NCBI GenBank assembly: GCA_903844635.1
Contig: CAIMUF010000021.1
Coordinates: forward strand, 1 to 54,461
Origin: an uncultured Sulfuricurvum sp.
Lineage (GTDB): Bacteria; Campylobacterota; Campylobacteria; Campylobacterales; Sulfurimonadaceae
DNA length: 54,461 nt
Reading direction: 5' to 3'
In this document: piece by piece, positions 1 through 7,560 of the stretch
Position numbering within the stretch: the first letter of the stretch is position 1
Layout of the letters: each line of letters opens with the position of its first letter
The notes under the pieces: model-generated
What the model was told of the DNA's origin: nothing
Database searches by the model: none
The model's input: the letters and a program-made list of their open reading frames with translations, nothing else
Position numbers and translations under genes: made by a program

Positions 1-852
1 ATTCCTATCTTTTTTTCTGGTATTAATGATATGGAATTAATAAATACTCTAGATCGAACAAAATTCACAGGTGTCTATGAGACTAAGGATATTGAACCAA
101 ATATAAAGTTAATTCATGAATTTTCTCCTCAAAGTCATGATATCTGGTTTATAGGAGATACTTCTAATACCTATAAATCGATTGCGCAAGACATTAAAAC
201 GTCAATGTCTAAATTCTCAAATTACAAATTTCATTTTATTTCTTTTAACAATATTGACGATATCATGAGCCATCTTCCAAATAAACCAAAGTCGTTTGTT
301 ATTTTGACAACGATAGGTGGCTTTACTGATGCTAAAGGTGAAAGTTTATTGCCAAAAGAGTCTATAAAGAGATTAAAACAAAATAAAAATATTATTGTGT
401 GCAGCATGGAAGATTCCTATATGGTTGGTGATGTTATTGGTGGGTATGTAACGAGTGGAAAGCAGCATGGCTCTAAGACTGCAGAACTTATGATACGTTA
501 TTTTAATGGTGAATCACTTCAAGCAATCAAATCAATTAGTAAAAGTCCAAATATTTATATGTTTGATCGTAAAGCATTGAGTGAATCAAGGTTAATACTC
601 TCTGAGTACATTAGACGAAATGCAGTAATTTTACACGAAAATAAAACTTTTTTTGAGCGCTATGAACATGTTATTTTAAATACTTTTTTTATATTATTTG
701 TCTTCTTTTTACTTTTTCTTTTAGTTGTATTTCTCATTGCTTTACAAAAAAATGCTTTATTAAAAACATTAAAAATCAATCTTGAAAATTGTACTGGTGA
801 ATTAGCAAGGATGAAAGAAAAATTTTCTTTGTTTAAAAATAAAAATGAATAA
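1..852 (+). CDS. ABC-type substrate-binding sensor protein, 5' partial
   Basis: The reading frame is open from the first base of the window (I-P-I-F-F-S-G-I-N before the first internal Met at 31), so the gene begins outside. The PIFFSGIN stretch and the following fold resemble the ABC substrate-binding family (PF04392-like) that often forms the periplasmic sensor half of Campylobacterota histidine kinases. Near residues 215-240 of the visible part lies one strongly hydrophobic membrane helix, followed by a short charged, coiled-coil-like tail and a stop. There is no kinase, GGDEF or other output domain, so signalling would have to pass to another protein. Its last 8 bases overlap the next gene, which in turn abuts a GGDEF/EAL gene, so the three form one operon. 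The ligand is unknown. Family assignment is fairly sure; the sensor role is inferred. Confidence 0.7.
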   Translation: MPIFFSGINDMELINTLDRTKFTGVYETKDIEPNIKLIHEFSPQSHDIWFIGDTSNTYKSIAQDIKTSMSKFSNYKFHFISFNNIDDIMSHLPNKPKSFVILTTIGGFTDAKGESLLPKESIKRLKQNKNIIVCSMEDSYMVGDVIGGYVTSGKQHGSKTAELMIRYFNGESLQAIKSISKSPNIYMFDRKALSESRLILSEYIRRNAVILHENKTFFERYEHVILNTFFILFVFFLLFLLVVFLIALQKNALLKTLKINLENCTGELARMKEKFSLFKNKNE

Positions 853-1426
853 AAAAATCACGCTAGCAGTAGTTTTTTTTATTTTTTTAGGCATTCTACT
901 TCCTCTGTTGTTTTCTTTGTTATTTTCTAATCAACGCAGTAGTACAATAGTCATAGATCAAAGGATACAGGCACCTTATCTTCGTCATACAAGTAAAGAT
1001 TGGATATTAGTTTATTTTTGATATGTAGGTTGTGTTAAAGTTTGTACCCCAATACTTCAAAATTTAGATAATTTTTACGATTCTCAATCTTTTGAATCTT
1101 TGAAAGAATCTGTAGGGTTTGTTTTTATAAATTTAATGCCTGAGGTTGAGCGAAGCCAGCCTGATGCATTTGCAAAATCATTTAATCCAAAGTTTGAAGG
1201 TTTTTATTTAACCCAAAAAGAGTTGATGTCTATTGATCGAGAGTTCAATGTCTTTTTTTCAAAGAGTTTACGTGATGTTACTGAAATTAACCACAGTGAT
1301 TATGTTTATTTGGTGCAACGTAAACAAAATGGGGATTTGATTTTGAAAAATATTTATCCTACGCACCCCTTGAATCGTGAATTGATTATTACCGATATAG
1401 ATAGACTGCAAAAGGAAACCAAATAA
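845..1426 (+). pseudogene. Sco1/SenC-like thiol protein interrupted by an in-frame TGA
   Basis: Reading from ATG 845 gives a lysine-rich start and a membrane anchor (residues about 5-28), then W-I-L-V-Y-F, a TGA stop at 1019-1021, and in the same frame Y-V-G-C-V-K-V-C-T-P continuing to TAA at 1424-1426 (about 193 codons in all). Sco/thioredoxin-like proteins carry F-G-Y/F-x-x-C-x-x-x-C at exactly this place, so the TGA stands where glycine (GGA) is expected; one base change explains it. Both metal/thiol cysteines lie after the stop. The start overlaps the preceding gene by 8 bases and the stop overlaps the next ATG (TAATG), as in an intact operon. A nonsense mutation, a sequencing error or programmed readthrough are all possible. 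I see no convincing SECIS hairpin after the TGA. An internal TTG at 1100 could at best make a 108-residue fragment without the cysteines. Confidence 0.75.
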
Positions 1427-3351
1427 TGGCCATTGATATGAATAATTTATTCACAGTTCCTACTGTTCCTGAATTTGCACAAGATAATTTTGATATGCAT
1501 TTTATAAAAGCTGACAGAGTTATGTTAGTTCTTCTTAGTATTCAGTGGCTTGTAGCAACGTTTATTACATCGATCAGTTATTTGACGTATAGTTATGGAT
1601 TTATTAGTGGAGGACTTATTACAGTGTCTTTATTTGTTGCCTATCGCTACTTTAAAGGAACACAAGTGATGCGTTCTCTTGTAGCGGTTGGTATGATGCT
1701 CTTTTCTTTAGTTTTCATACAGCAGCATTTAGGCCGTATTGAAATGCACTTCCATATTTTTATAGCAATGGCCATACTAACCCTTTATAAAGATATTGTA
1801 CCAGTATTTGTGGCTGCAGTAACAACTATTGTGCATCATGTCGTTTTTAACTTTCTTCAGTTATATGAAGTATCCTTATTTGATATGCCTGTTATGATTT
1901 TCAATTATGGATGCGGTTTTGATATTGTTTTCTTGCATGCAGCATTTGTTATTGTAGAAGCTTTTGTTTTGGGTTATATCATTAAATTGCAAATCGAATA
2001 TGGCGTTGGATTGAATAAGTCTGAAAAAGAGATATCAGGATTAAATCAAGAACTGAGCTATACATCGCTTCATGATGCACTGACGGGTCTTTCAAATCGG
2101 TATAGCTTGCACTCTCAGCTTGGTCTTATGGTGGCCAATGCAAATCGATATAAGAGGAAGTTCGCCGTTTTATTTTTAGATTTAGATCATTTTAAAAATG
2201 TTAATGACACACTAGGTCATGGTATTGGAGATATACTTCTTGTGAAGGTTGCTAATAAATTAAAATTATTAGTACGAGAAAATGACCTTATTGCCCGCAT
2301 AGGTGGAGATGAGTTTGTCATTATTCTAAATGATATTGAGAATAATCAATTTCTAGAACAGATTATTGTAAAAATATTAGATGAGTTTCGTAATGAATGG
2401 GTCATTGATAATCATTTTTTAAGACTTTCAGTCAGTATAGGGGTGTCAATTTATCCAGACGATTCAAAAGATATTGATGAGTTAATGAAATTTGCTGATA
2501 TTGCAATGTATAAAGCAAAAGCTGAGGGGAGAGATCAGTTTAGTTTCTTTACCAGTAACTTGAATCATAAAGTTCATGAAGAAGTTGCGATTGCTAATGA
2601 TTTGCATCGGGCATTGGATGACAATGAATTTGTACTCTATTATCAGCCAAAAATTGAAATAATGAGCGGTAAAATAATTGGAGCAGAAGCCTTAATTCGC
2701 TGGATACATCATGAAAAAGGTCTTATTCCACCAATAAGTTTCATCCATATTGCTGAAAATACCGGTTTTATATTAAAACTTGGTACATGGATTATTAATG
2801 AAACTGCCAAGATGATTAGTCGTTTAAATCATTTGGGGTACAACGATATTCATGTTTCTTGTAATGTGTCAACACGACAGTTTCAAAATTTGCATTTGTA
2901 TTCGGATATTAAAAATTCTCTTTTACAAAATAATATAGATCCAGCTTTATTCGCTATTGAAATTACCGAAAGTGTTATGATGGAGTATTTGGATGTTACA
3001 CTGGAAACAGTCAAAAAAATCAAATCACTGGGTGTTCATATTTGTATGGATGATTTTGGTACTGGATACTCATCATTATCGTATTTACGCCAATTCCCGA
3101 TTGATTCATTAAAAATTGATAAAAGTTTTGTTGATGATATAGTACAGGGTGGTAATAATGATCATATCCTTCTCAATACAATTATTGCCATGGGACAAAC
3201 ATTAAATCTTCATGTAATAGCAGAGGGTGTGGAAGAAGCATATCAAAGGGACTATTTATATGAAAAAGGATGCCATTACTATCAGGGATATTATTTTTCA
3301 AAGCCTGTTCCTGAAGAGATATTTTTTACATTAGTTAAAAATAATCGCTGA
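1426..3351 (+). CDS. Membrane GGDEF/EAL cyclic-di-GMP protein
   Basis: 641 residues. The N-terminal about 200 residues form about six membrane helices with a histidine-rich pattern (QQHLGRIEMHFHIF, then a HH pair about 30 residues on), a sensor type also found before chemotaxis and cyclase domains. A short linker leads to a diguanylate cyclase domain with intact GGDEF at residues 293-297 (preceding DxLTGLxNR seen as DALTGLSNR), then an EAL phosphodiesterase domain with EALIRW at 421-426, DDFGTGYSSL, KIDKSF and AEGVEE. Both catalytic sites look intact, so it could make or break cyclic-di-GMP; which dominates cannot be read from sequence. I see no RxxD inhibitory site call that I would trust. 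Start ATG overlaps the upstream stop (TAATG), indicating coupling to the substrate-binding/Sco-like genes. The signal sensed by the His-rich membrane part (metal, haem or redox) is unknown. Confidence 0.9.
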   Translation: MAIDMNNLFTVPTVPEFAQDNFDMHFIKADRVMLVLLSIQWLVATFITSISYLTYSYGFISGGLITVSLFVAYRYFKGTQVMRSLVAVGMMLFSLVFIQQHLGRIEMHFHIFIAMAILTLYKDIVPVFVAAVTTIVHHVVFNFLQLYEVSLFDMPVMIFNYGCGFDIVFLHAAFVIVEAFVLGYIIKLQIEYGVGLNKSEKEISGLNQELSYTSLHDALTGLSNRYSLHSQLGLMVANANRYKRKFAVLFLDLDHFKNVNDTLGHGIGDILLVKVANKLKLLVRENDLIARIGGDEFVIILNDIENNQFLEQIIVKILDEFRNEWVIDNHFLRLSVSIGVSIYPDDSKDIDELMKFADIAMYKAKAEGRDQFSFFTSNLNHKVHEEVAIANDLHRALDDNEFVLYYQPKIEIMSGKIIGAEALIRWIHHEKGLIPPISFIHIAENTGFILKLGTWIINETAKMISRLNHLGYNDIHVSCNVSTRQFQNLHLYSDIKNSLLQNNIDPALFAIEITESVMMEYLDVTLETVKKIKSLGVHICMDDFGTGYSSLSYLRQFPIDSLKIDKSFVDDIVQGGNNDHILLNTIIAMGQTLNLHVIAEGVEEAYQRDYLYEKGCHYYQGYYFSKPVPEEIFFTLVKNNR

Positions 3352-3361
3352 TTTTTGTATT

Positions 3362-3378
3362 TTAGAAGCCTCTTCTAA
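3362..3378 (+). terminator. Short hairpin after the GGDEF/EAL operon
   Basis: TTAGAAG-CCT-CTTCTAA forms a perfect 7-bp stem with a 3-base loop, just after the stop of the GGDEF/EAL gene and before the rnpB promoter. A few bases later comes CTTTTCTC, a weak U-rich tail. Plausible terminator for the sensory operon; AT-rich and short, so only moderate confidence. Confidence 0.4.
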
Positions 3379-3390
3379 TGCACTTTTCTC

Positions 3391-3396
3391 TATAAT
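3391..3396 (+). promoter_or_regulatory. -10 box of the RNase P RNA gene
   Basis: A perfect TATAAT lies 5 bases before the first paired base of the RNA (3402), which is the expected distance to a transcription start. No clear TTGACA is seen upstream, as is usual for sigma70 promoters of Campylobacterota. Confidence 0.6.
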
Positions 3397-3401
3397 TATA
3401 A

Positions 3402-3733
3402 TAGGTACACAGGTGATAGCTTGAATTACAATTCAAGAGGAAAGTCCGGGCTGCTGTAGGACACGGTTCCATCTAACTGATGGCCATGGTAACATGAGGG
3501 ACAGTGCAACAGAGAGTAAACCGCCTTGTCAAAGAGGTGAGGGTGAAACGGCGGGGTAAGAGCCCACCAGTCTCATAGGTAACTATGAGAGCTATGTAAA
3601 CCCAACCGTGCAGCAAGAAACAGATGGTTAGCGTCCTACATTGCTATTGTTTCGCTAGAGGCTCAGAGTAATCTGGGCAGTAGATTAATTATCACTTTAT
3701 CCAGAACCCGGCTTATGTGTACCTAACTTTTTT
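3402..3733 (+). ncRNA. rnpB: RNase P RNA (bacterial type A)
   Basis: Catalytic RNA that cuts the 5' leader from pre-tRNAs. The conserved GAGGAAAGTCCGGGCT block (P4/CR-I) starts near 3439, internal conserved GGTAAGAGCCCACC-type and GTAAACCC elements follow, and CAGAACCCGGCTTAT closes the molecule near 3700-3715. Terminal helix P1 is visible directly: bases 3402-3411 pair perfectly with 3716-3725. P1 is followed at once by six T residues (3728-3733), so the end doubles as an intrinsic terminator. The length of about 325 nt fits a compact epsilon-type molecule. It is oriented against the downstream sdh genes. Confidence 0.95.
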
Positions 3734-3808
3734 ATCTGCTAAGTAACAATCAAAGTATATATCAAAATAAATTTATGGTAAATACCCCAAACGGGGAAAG
3801 AGAAGAAG

Positions 3809-4690
3809 TTAAATAAAATTAACTTTGGTAACGTGGTGATTGAGTCCTAATTCGGCTGGAGTACATCCTAGTGCAAGACCGATCATCTGCTGCATATGAA
3901 GGACGGGAAGAGAGACGTCACGTCCAATAGCAACTGAAGCATGGTGTGTTTGGGTATCGAGCTTAAGGTGACAAAGAGGACATGGCGTAACCATCCAATC
4001 CGCATTGGCATCCATAGCACCTGCTACTGCATTTCCGGTTAGAACAGCAGCCGTATGAGGTGCTTGAAGCTCAGCATGGAAACCGCAACATTTGTTTTTC
4101 TCAACATAATCAACATTCTTACCGCCACATGCGATGATAAGATCATCGAGCGATGTTGGGGTATAAGGATTTTCGTGACCTTTATGAGTCTCATTTTGAA
4201 GCTCTGAGGGACGAATGTTGTGACAACCATAAAACGGTGCAATATTAAATTGGCTTAAAGGTTTTACAACCATTTCTTTAATCTTATCTAAACCAAAATC
4301 GTCGATGATAGCATACAAGAAGTGAGTGATCAGTGAAGTACCTTTATACTCCAAACCAACTTCTGCAAGTTTTTCATTGACTTTAGCTTTTAGTGCTGCA
4401 TTCTGGTCAAGTCTATGTTTTGTCATCGCTGTGTTGAGCTGACACGTATTACAGATAGTAACCATTGTTAGACCATGCATTTCAGCATAAGCAATATTCC
4501 GTGCATTTAAAACTAACGATAAAAAGTCATCATAATCTTGTAAGTGTGAAGCGCCACAACATGAAGCCTCAGTAAGTTCTATGAGTTCTATTCCAAGTTT
4601 CTTTGCAACTGCCAGTGTAGACATCATTTGCTCAGGAGTACTCTCTTTAGCAGTACAACCGGTAAAAAGTGCGTATTTTAATTCTTTCAT
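3809..4690 (-). CDS. sdhE: Type-E succinate/fumarate dehydrogenase subunit, HdrB-like (CCG domains)
   Basis: 293 residues with two cysteine-rich CCG repeats: first half T-G-C-T, A-S-C-C-G-A, C-N-T-C; second half Y-G-C-H, K-C-C-G-F, T-P-C-P-L-C. These motifs define the HdrB-like membrane-associated subunit of type-E succinate:quinone oxidoreductases and of Wolinella methylmenaquinol:fumarate reductase (MfrE). It is thought to hold an unusual iron-sulfur centre and pass electrons between the SdhB clusters and quinone without haem b. No membrane helices are evident, so it probably sits on the inner face of the membrane. It is the last gene of sdhA-sdhB-sdhE, 13 bases after sdhB. A small C4 hairpin lies at 3784-3795 downstream but is too weak to call a terminator. 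Family is sure; the direction of catalysis is not. Confidence 0.9.
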   Translation of the reverse strand: MKELKYALFTGCTAKESTPEQMMSTLAVAKKLGIELIELTEASCCGASHLQDYDDFLSLVLNARNIAYAEMHGLTMVTICNTCQLNTAMTKHRLDQNAALKAKVNEKLAEVGLEYKGTSLITHFLYAIIDDFGLDKIKEMVVKPLSQFNIAPFYGCHNIRPSELQNETHKGHENPYTPTSLDDLIIACGGKNVDYVEKNKCCGFHAELQAPHTAAVLTGNAVAGAMDANADWMVTPCPLCHLKLDTQTHHASVAIGRDVSLPVLHMQQMIGLALGCTPAELGLNHHVTKVNFI

Positions 4691-4703
4691 TGCGTATAAC
4701 TCC

Positions 4704-5681
4704 CTAAAACTTGACTGTTGATGACGACTTGATAAGCTTTTGGATCTCGTCTAACTTATCTGATTTTGGCATATTCCATGGTAGAATAATTTTACCTTTA
4801 GTAAACATTTTGAGTGCAACTGGAACGTGTTTAAGAACACCGAAATTCCCTTCAGAGTAACGTACAAGCTCTCCTTCATCCAAAAGACCATGTTTGGCGA
4901 TAGAGTGCGCAAAACCAACAGCGTGACGTGTTGCAACATTGTTCTTAGCGATATTGGCTTCAAAAATCATGTTGTGAAGTTTCGTTATTTTTTCAATTGG
5001 ATTGACATCTTTAGGACAAGCTTCCGCACATTCCATGCATTTGACACAATCCCAAACACCGCTAGCTTCTTCATTCACAATATGAAGACGCTCAAGCGCT
5101 GATTCATCACGTACATCCGCAGAGAAACGATACGCTGCAGCAAAAGCAGCAGGCCCTATAAATTGTTCATTGATGGCAAGTGCAGGGCAAGAGTAATGAC
5201 AGGCTCCACATTGGATACAATAATCCGCTTCCAATAACTTTTCAGCATCATGCGGGCTAACAAGGTGCTCTGACTGAGGAGTCTCTTCAATTTCACCGGT
5301 CAAAAATGGTTTAACTTCAGCGTGTTTGTCCCAAAAATCTTTTTTGTCAATAATTAAATCTTTGATAGCACGTTTAGTGCTGAGTGGTTCAATGACAAGC
5401 TCAGTCCCAAATACATTAACAAGATCAAATAGACGTGATTTACAGGCTAAAATGGCTTTTCCATTAACCTTGATTGAACAAACGCCACAAATACCATGAC
5501 GGCAGCTTCGACGATAAGATAGACTTCCATCGTGATCCCATTTGATACGATTTAATATATCCAGAACAACTTCTTCGTGAGTAACGTCTAGGGTATAGGT
5601 ATTATAATAAGGGAGGTAATCGGTCTCTTCGTTAAAACGAAAGACTTTAAACGTTACCTTTTGTGATGTTAATGCATCCAT
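4704..5681 (-). CDS. sdhB: Succinate dehydrogenase/fumarate reductase iron-sulfur subunit
   Basis: 325 residues from ATG 5681, which has AAGGA spaced 7 bases upstream; the longer open frame to 5768 would run back inside sdhA and has no better site. An N-terminal plant-type ferredoxin domain carries the 2Fe-2S ligands (SCRHGICGVC and a later C), followed by a domain with two CxxCxxCxxxCP blocks, CIQCGACHYSCP and CVKCMECAEACP. Two full four-Cys blocks rather than the classical 4Fe-4S plus 3Fe-4S pattern agree with the type-E class. The subunit relays electrons between the FAD of SdhA and the SdhE subunit. It starts 10 bases after the sdhA stop and precedes sdhE by 13 bases, so the three are one transcript. 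Confidence 0.92.
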   Translation of the reverse strand: MDALTSQKVTFKVFRFNEETDYLPYYNTYTLDVTHEEVVLDILNRIKWDHDGSLSYRRSCRHGICGVCSIKVNGKAILACKSRLFDLVNVFGTELVIEPLSTKRAIKDLIIDKKDFWDKHAEVKPFLTGEIEETPQSEHLVSPHDAEKLLEADYCIQCGACHYSCPALAINEQFIGPAAFAAAYRFSADVRDESALERLHIVNEEASGVWDCVKCMECAEACPKDVNPIEKITKLHNMIFEANIAKNNVATRHAVGFAHSIAKHGLLDEGELVRYSEGNFGVLKHVPVALKMFTKGKIILPWNMPKSDKLDEIQKLIKSSSTVKF

Positions 5682-5691
5682 AGTCATATCC

Positions 5692-7404
5692 TTAGTAAGA
5701 TCTAGCTTTGAGTTCATGGCGACCGAGGGTAACGTCCATGTAGTCAAGAGTAAGTGCGCCGTTTTCATCCATGTATGCCATGGTGTGTTTTAAGAATTTT
5801 TCGTCATCACGTGTTGGGAAATCTTCACGGAAGTGTGCTCCGCGACTCTCTTGACGTGCAAGACCGCTAGCTACAATAAAGAGTGAATAATCTAACATGT
5901 GTCCAAATTCGATTGCTTCTTGGAGTTCGGTATTGAAAATTTTTGATTTATCTTTGATACTAATATTTTTATAGCGTTTACGTAATTCTTCGAGTATTCC
6001 CATTTGAGCGGTTAATGTCTCAGCGGTACGGAAAACACCTGCATTATCGGTCATAGAGCTTTGAAGTTCATCGCGCAATACAGCAACGGATTCTTGACCA
6101 TGATTGGTAAGCACCCAGTTGAGCTCATCATTCATACGTGCTGCATCGTCTGAAGTTGCTTCATGCAGTTTAATACCATCGACTTCATCTACCATTGTTT
6201 TACCGACAAAACGACCAAACAACAATGCTTCAAGAACTGAGTTTGCACCCAAACGATTGGCTCCGTGAACACTTGAACATGAACATTCCCCCGCAGCATA
6301 AAAACCTTCAACAAATTCAGTATTATTTTTACGAACGTGTCCGAGTTTATCCATAGGTATTCCACCCATGGAGTAGTGAGCGGTAGCAGAAATCAAAATA
6401 GGCTCTTTGATCATATCAAGACCTAGGAAAGTAATCGCAAGGTCACGAAGTTCTGGAAGACGTTCCATGATTTTTTCTTTTCCTAAATGGACAAGATCAA
6501 TGAAAACCGCATCTTTACGTGGTCCTACTCCGCGTCCTTCCCGAATCTCTTGGATAATAGCTCGTGCGACAACGTCACGAGATGCGAGCTCCATTGCATT
6601 GGGAGCATATTTTTCCATAAAGCGTTCGCCCAGTGAGTTGAGTAGTTTTCCACCCTCACCACGAGCAGCTTCAGAAATCAATACACCGTTTCCGGATAAT
6701 CCCGACGGATGAAACTGAACGAACTCCATGTCTTCAAGAGGAAGACCATGACGAGCGACCAATGATAAGCCATCACCGGTATTGGCATGGGCATTAGAAT
6801 TGATTTTGAAGGCGCGTGCATAACCGCCTGTTGCAAACATAACGGCTTTTGCATTGAAAATAGCTTTTTCACTGTTTCGGATATTGTAAGCACTAACTCC
6901 GTATACCTTCCCATCGGTATAAAGAAGATCTGCAACGTACCACTCATCCCAAAAGTCTACACCCTCACGGAATGCTTGCTCATAAATGGTTTGAAGAAGA
7001 GTGAGACCAGTACGGTCTTTTGCAAAACAAGCACGCGGCGAAGATTGTCCGCCAAAAGGACGCTGAGCAATCGTACCGTCTTCATTACGGCTAAATGCTG
7101 CACCCATTCTCTCAACCCATCGGATTGTTTCTGGAGCTCTTTGACACATAAATTCAACAACATCCTGATCCGCTAAGTAATCCGAACCTTTTACCGTATC
7201 AAATTCATGTAATTCAACACTGTCTGCATCACTAAAAGCAGCATTGATTCCACCTTGTGCAGCACCTGAGTGAGAACGTAGTGGGTGGAGTTTTGTTATA
7301 ACGGCTACTTTTTTACCAGCCTTTTGCAATTCGCGAGCTGCAGCACATCCGGCTAAACCAGCTCCGACTATAATCGCATCATACGTATGAACGGGAATAC
7401 TCAT
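5692..7404 (-). CDS. sdhA: Succinate dehydrogenase/fumarate reductase flavoprotein subunit
   Basis: 570 residues. The Rossmann start V-G-A-G-L-A-G-C, the covalent-FAD region HPLRSHSGAAQGG, and the active-site signatures FHPSGL, ARGEGG, HYSMGG and GANRLGANS are all present, so the enzyme should be catalytically competent for succinate/fumarate interconversion. The N-terminus goes straight into the FAD domain: there is no twin-arginine signal peptide. That separates it from the periplasmic MfrA of Wolinella and places it in the cytoplasm, suiting a TCA-cycle (oxidative or reductive) role. ATG 7404 is preceded by AAGGA at good spacing. First gene of the sdhABE operon, with a likely -10 box about 55 bases upstream. 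Confidence 0.93.
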   Translation of the reverse strand: MSIPVHTYDAIIVGAGLAGCAAARELQKAGKKVAVITKLHPLRSHSGAAQGGINAAFSDADSVELHEFDTVKGSDYLADQDVVEFMCQRAPETIRWVERMGAAFSRNEDGTIAQRPFGGQSSPRACFAKDRTGLTLLQTIYEQAFREGVDFWDEWYVADLLYTDGKVYGVSAYNIRNSEKAIFNAKAVMFATGGYARAFKINSNAHANTGDGLSLVARHGLPLEDMEFVQFHPSGLSGNGVLISEAARGEGGKLLNSLGERFMEKYAPNAMELASRDVVARAIIQEIREGRGVGPRKDAVFIDLVHLGKEKIMERLPELRDLAITFLGLDMIKEPILISATAHYSMGGIPMDKLGHVRKNNTEFVEGFYAAGECSCSSVHGANRLGANSVLEALLFGRFVGKTMVDEVDGIKLHEATSDDAARMNDELNWVLTNHGQESVAVLRDELQSSMTDNAGVFRTAETLTAQMGILEELRKRYKNISIKDKSKIFNTELQEAIEFGHMLDYSLFIVASGLARQESRGAHFREDFPTRDDEKFLKHTMAYMDENGALTLDYMDVTLGRHELKARSY

Positions 7405-7458
7405 ACACCATCCTTATATAGAATATTTTCGAATACCAAATTGGCATAAGTTGATATG

Positions 7459-7464
7459 ATTATA
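7459..7464 (-). promoter_or_regulatory. Candidate -10 box for sdhABE
   Basis: TATAAT on the minus strand, 54 bases before the sdhA start codon. It lies in a 156-base AT-rich gap shared with the end of the gene at 7561. No firm -35 is seen. Assigned by sequence match and position only. Confidence 0.45.
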
Positions 7465-7560
7465 GCGTTCTAACTCTTGCGTATAATTAAATGGCGAAAG
7501 AGTAACACTTTGAAAAAATATGAGAGTTTAAGTGTCCAAAAATGTAACAAAAAGATAAAG

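Noticed and set aside
1019-1065. Possible selenocysteine insertion element after the in-frame TGA
   Set aside because: Only a 3-bp GGT/ACC pairing could be drawn; no stable stem with the expected apical loop was visible.
3784-3795. CCCC-AAAC-GGGG hairpin after sdhE
   Set aside because: Four base pairs without a U-run; too weak to call a terminator.
4827-5102. Plus-strand open frame inside sdhB
   Set aside because: Shadow of the well-supported sdhB frame; no ribosome site or family likeness.
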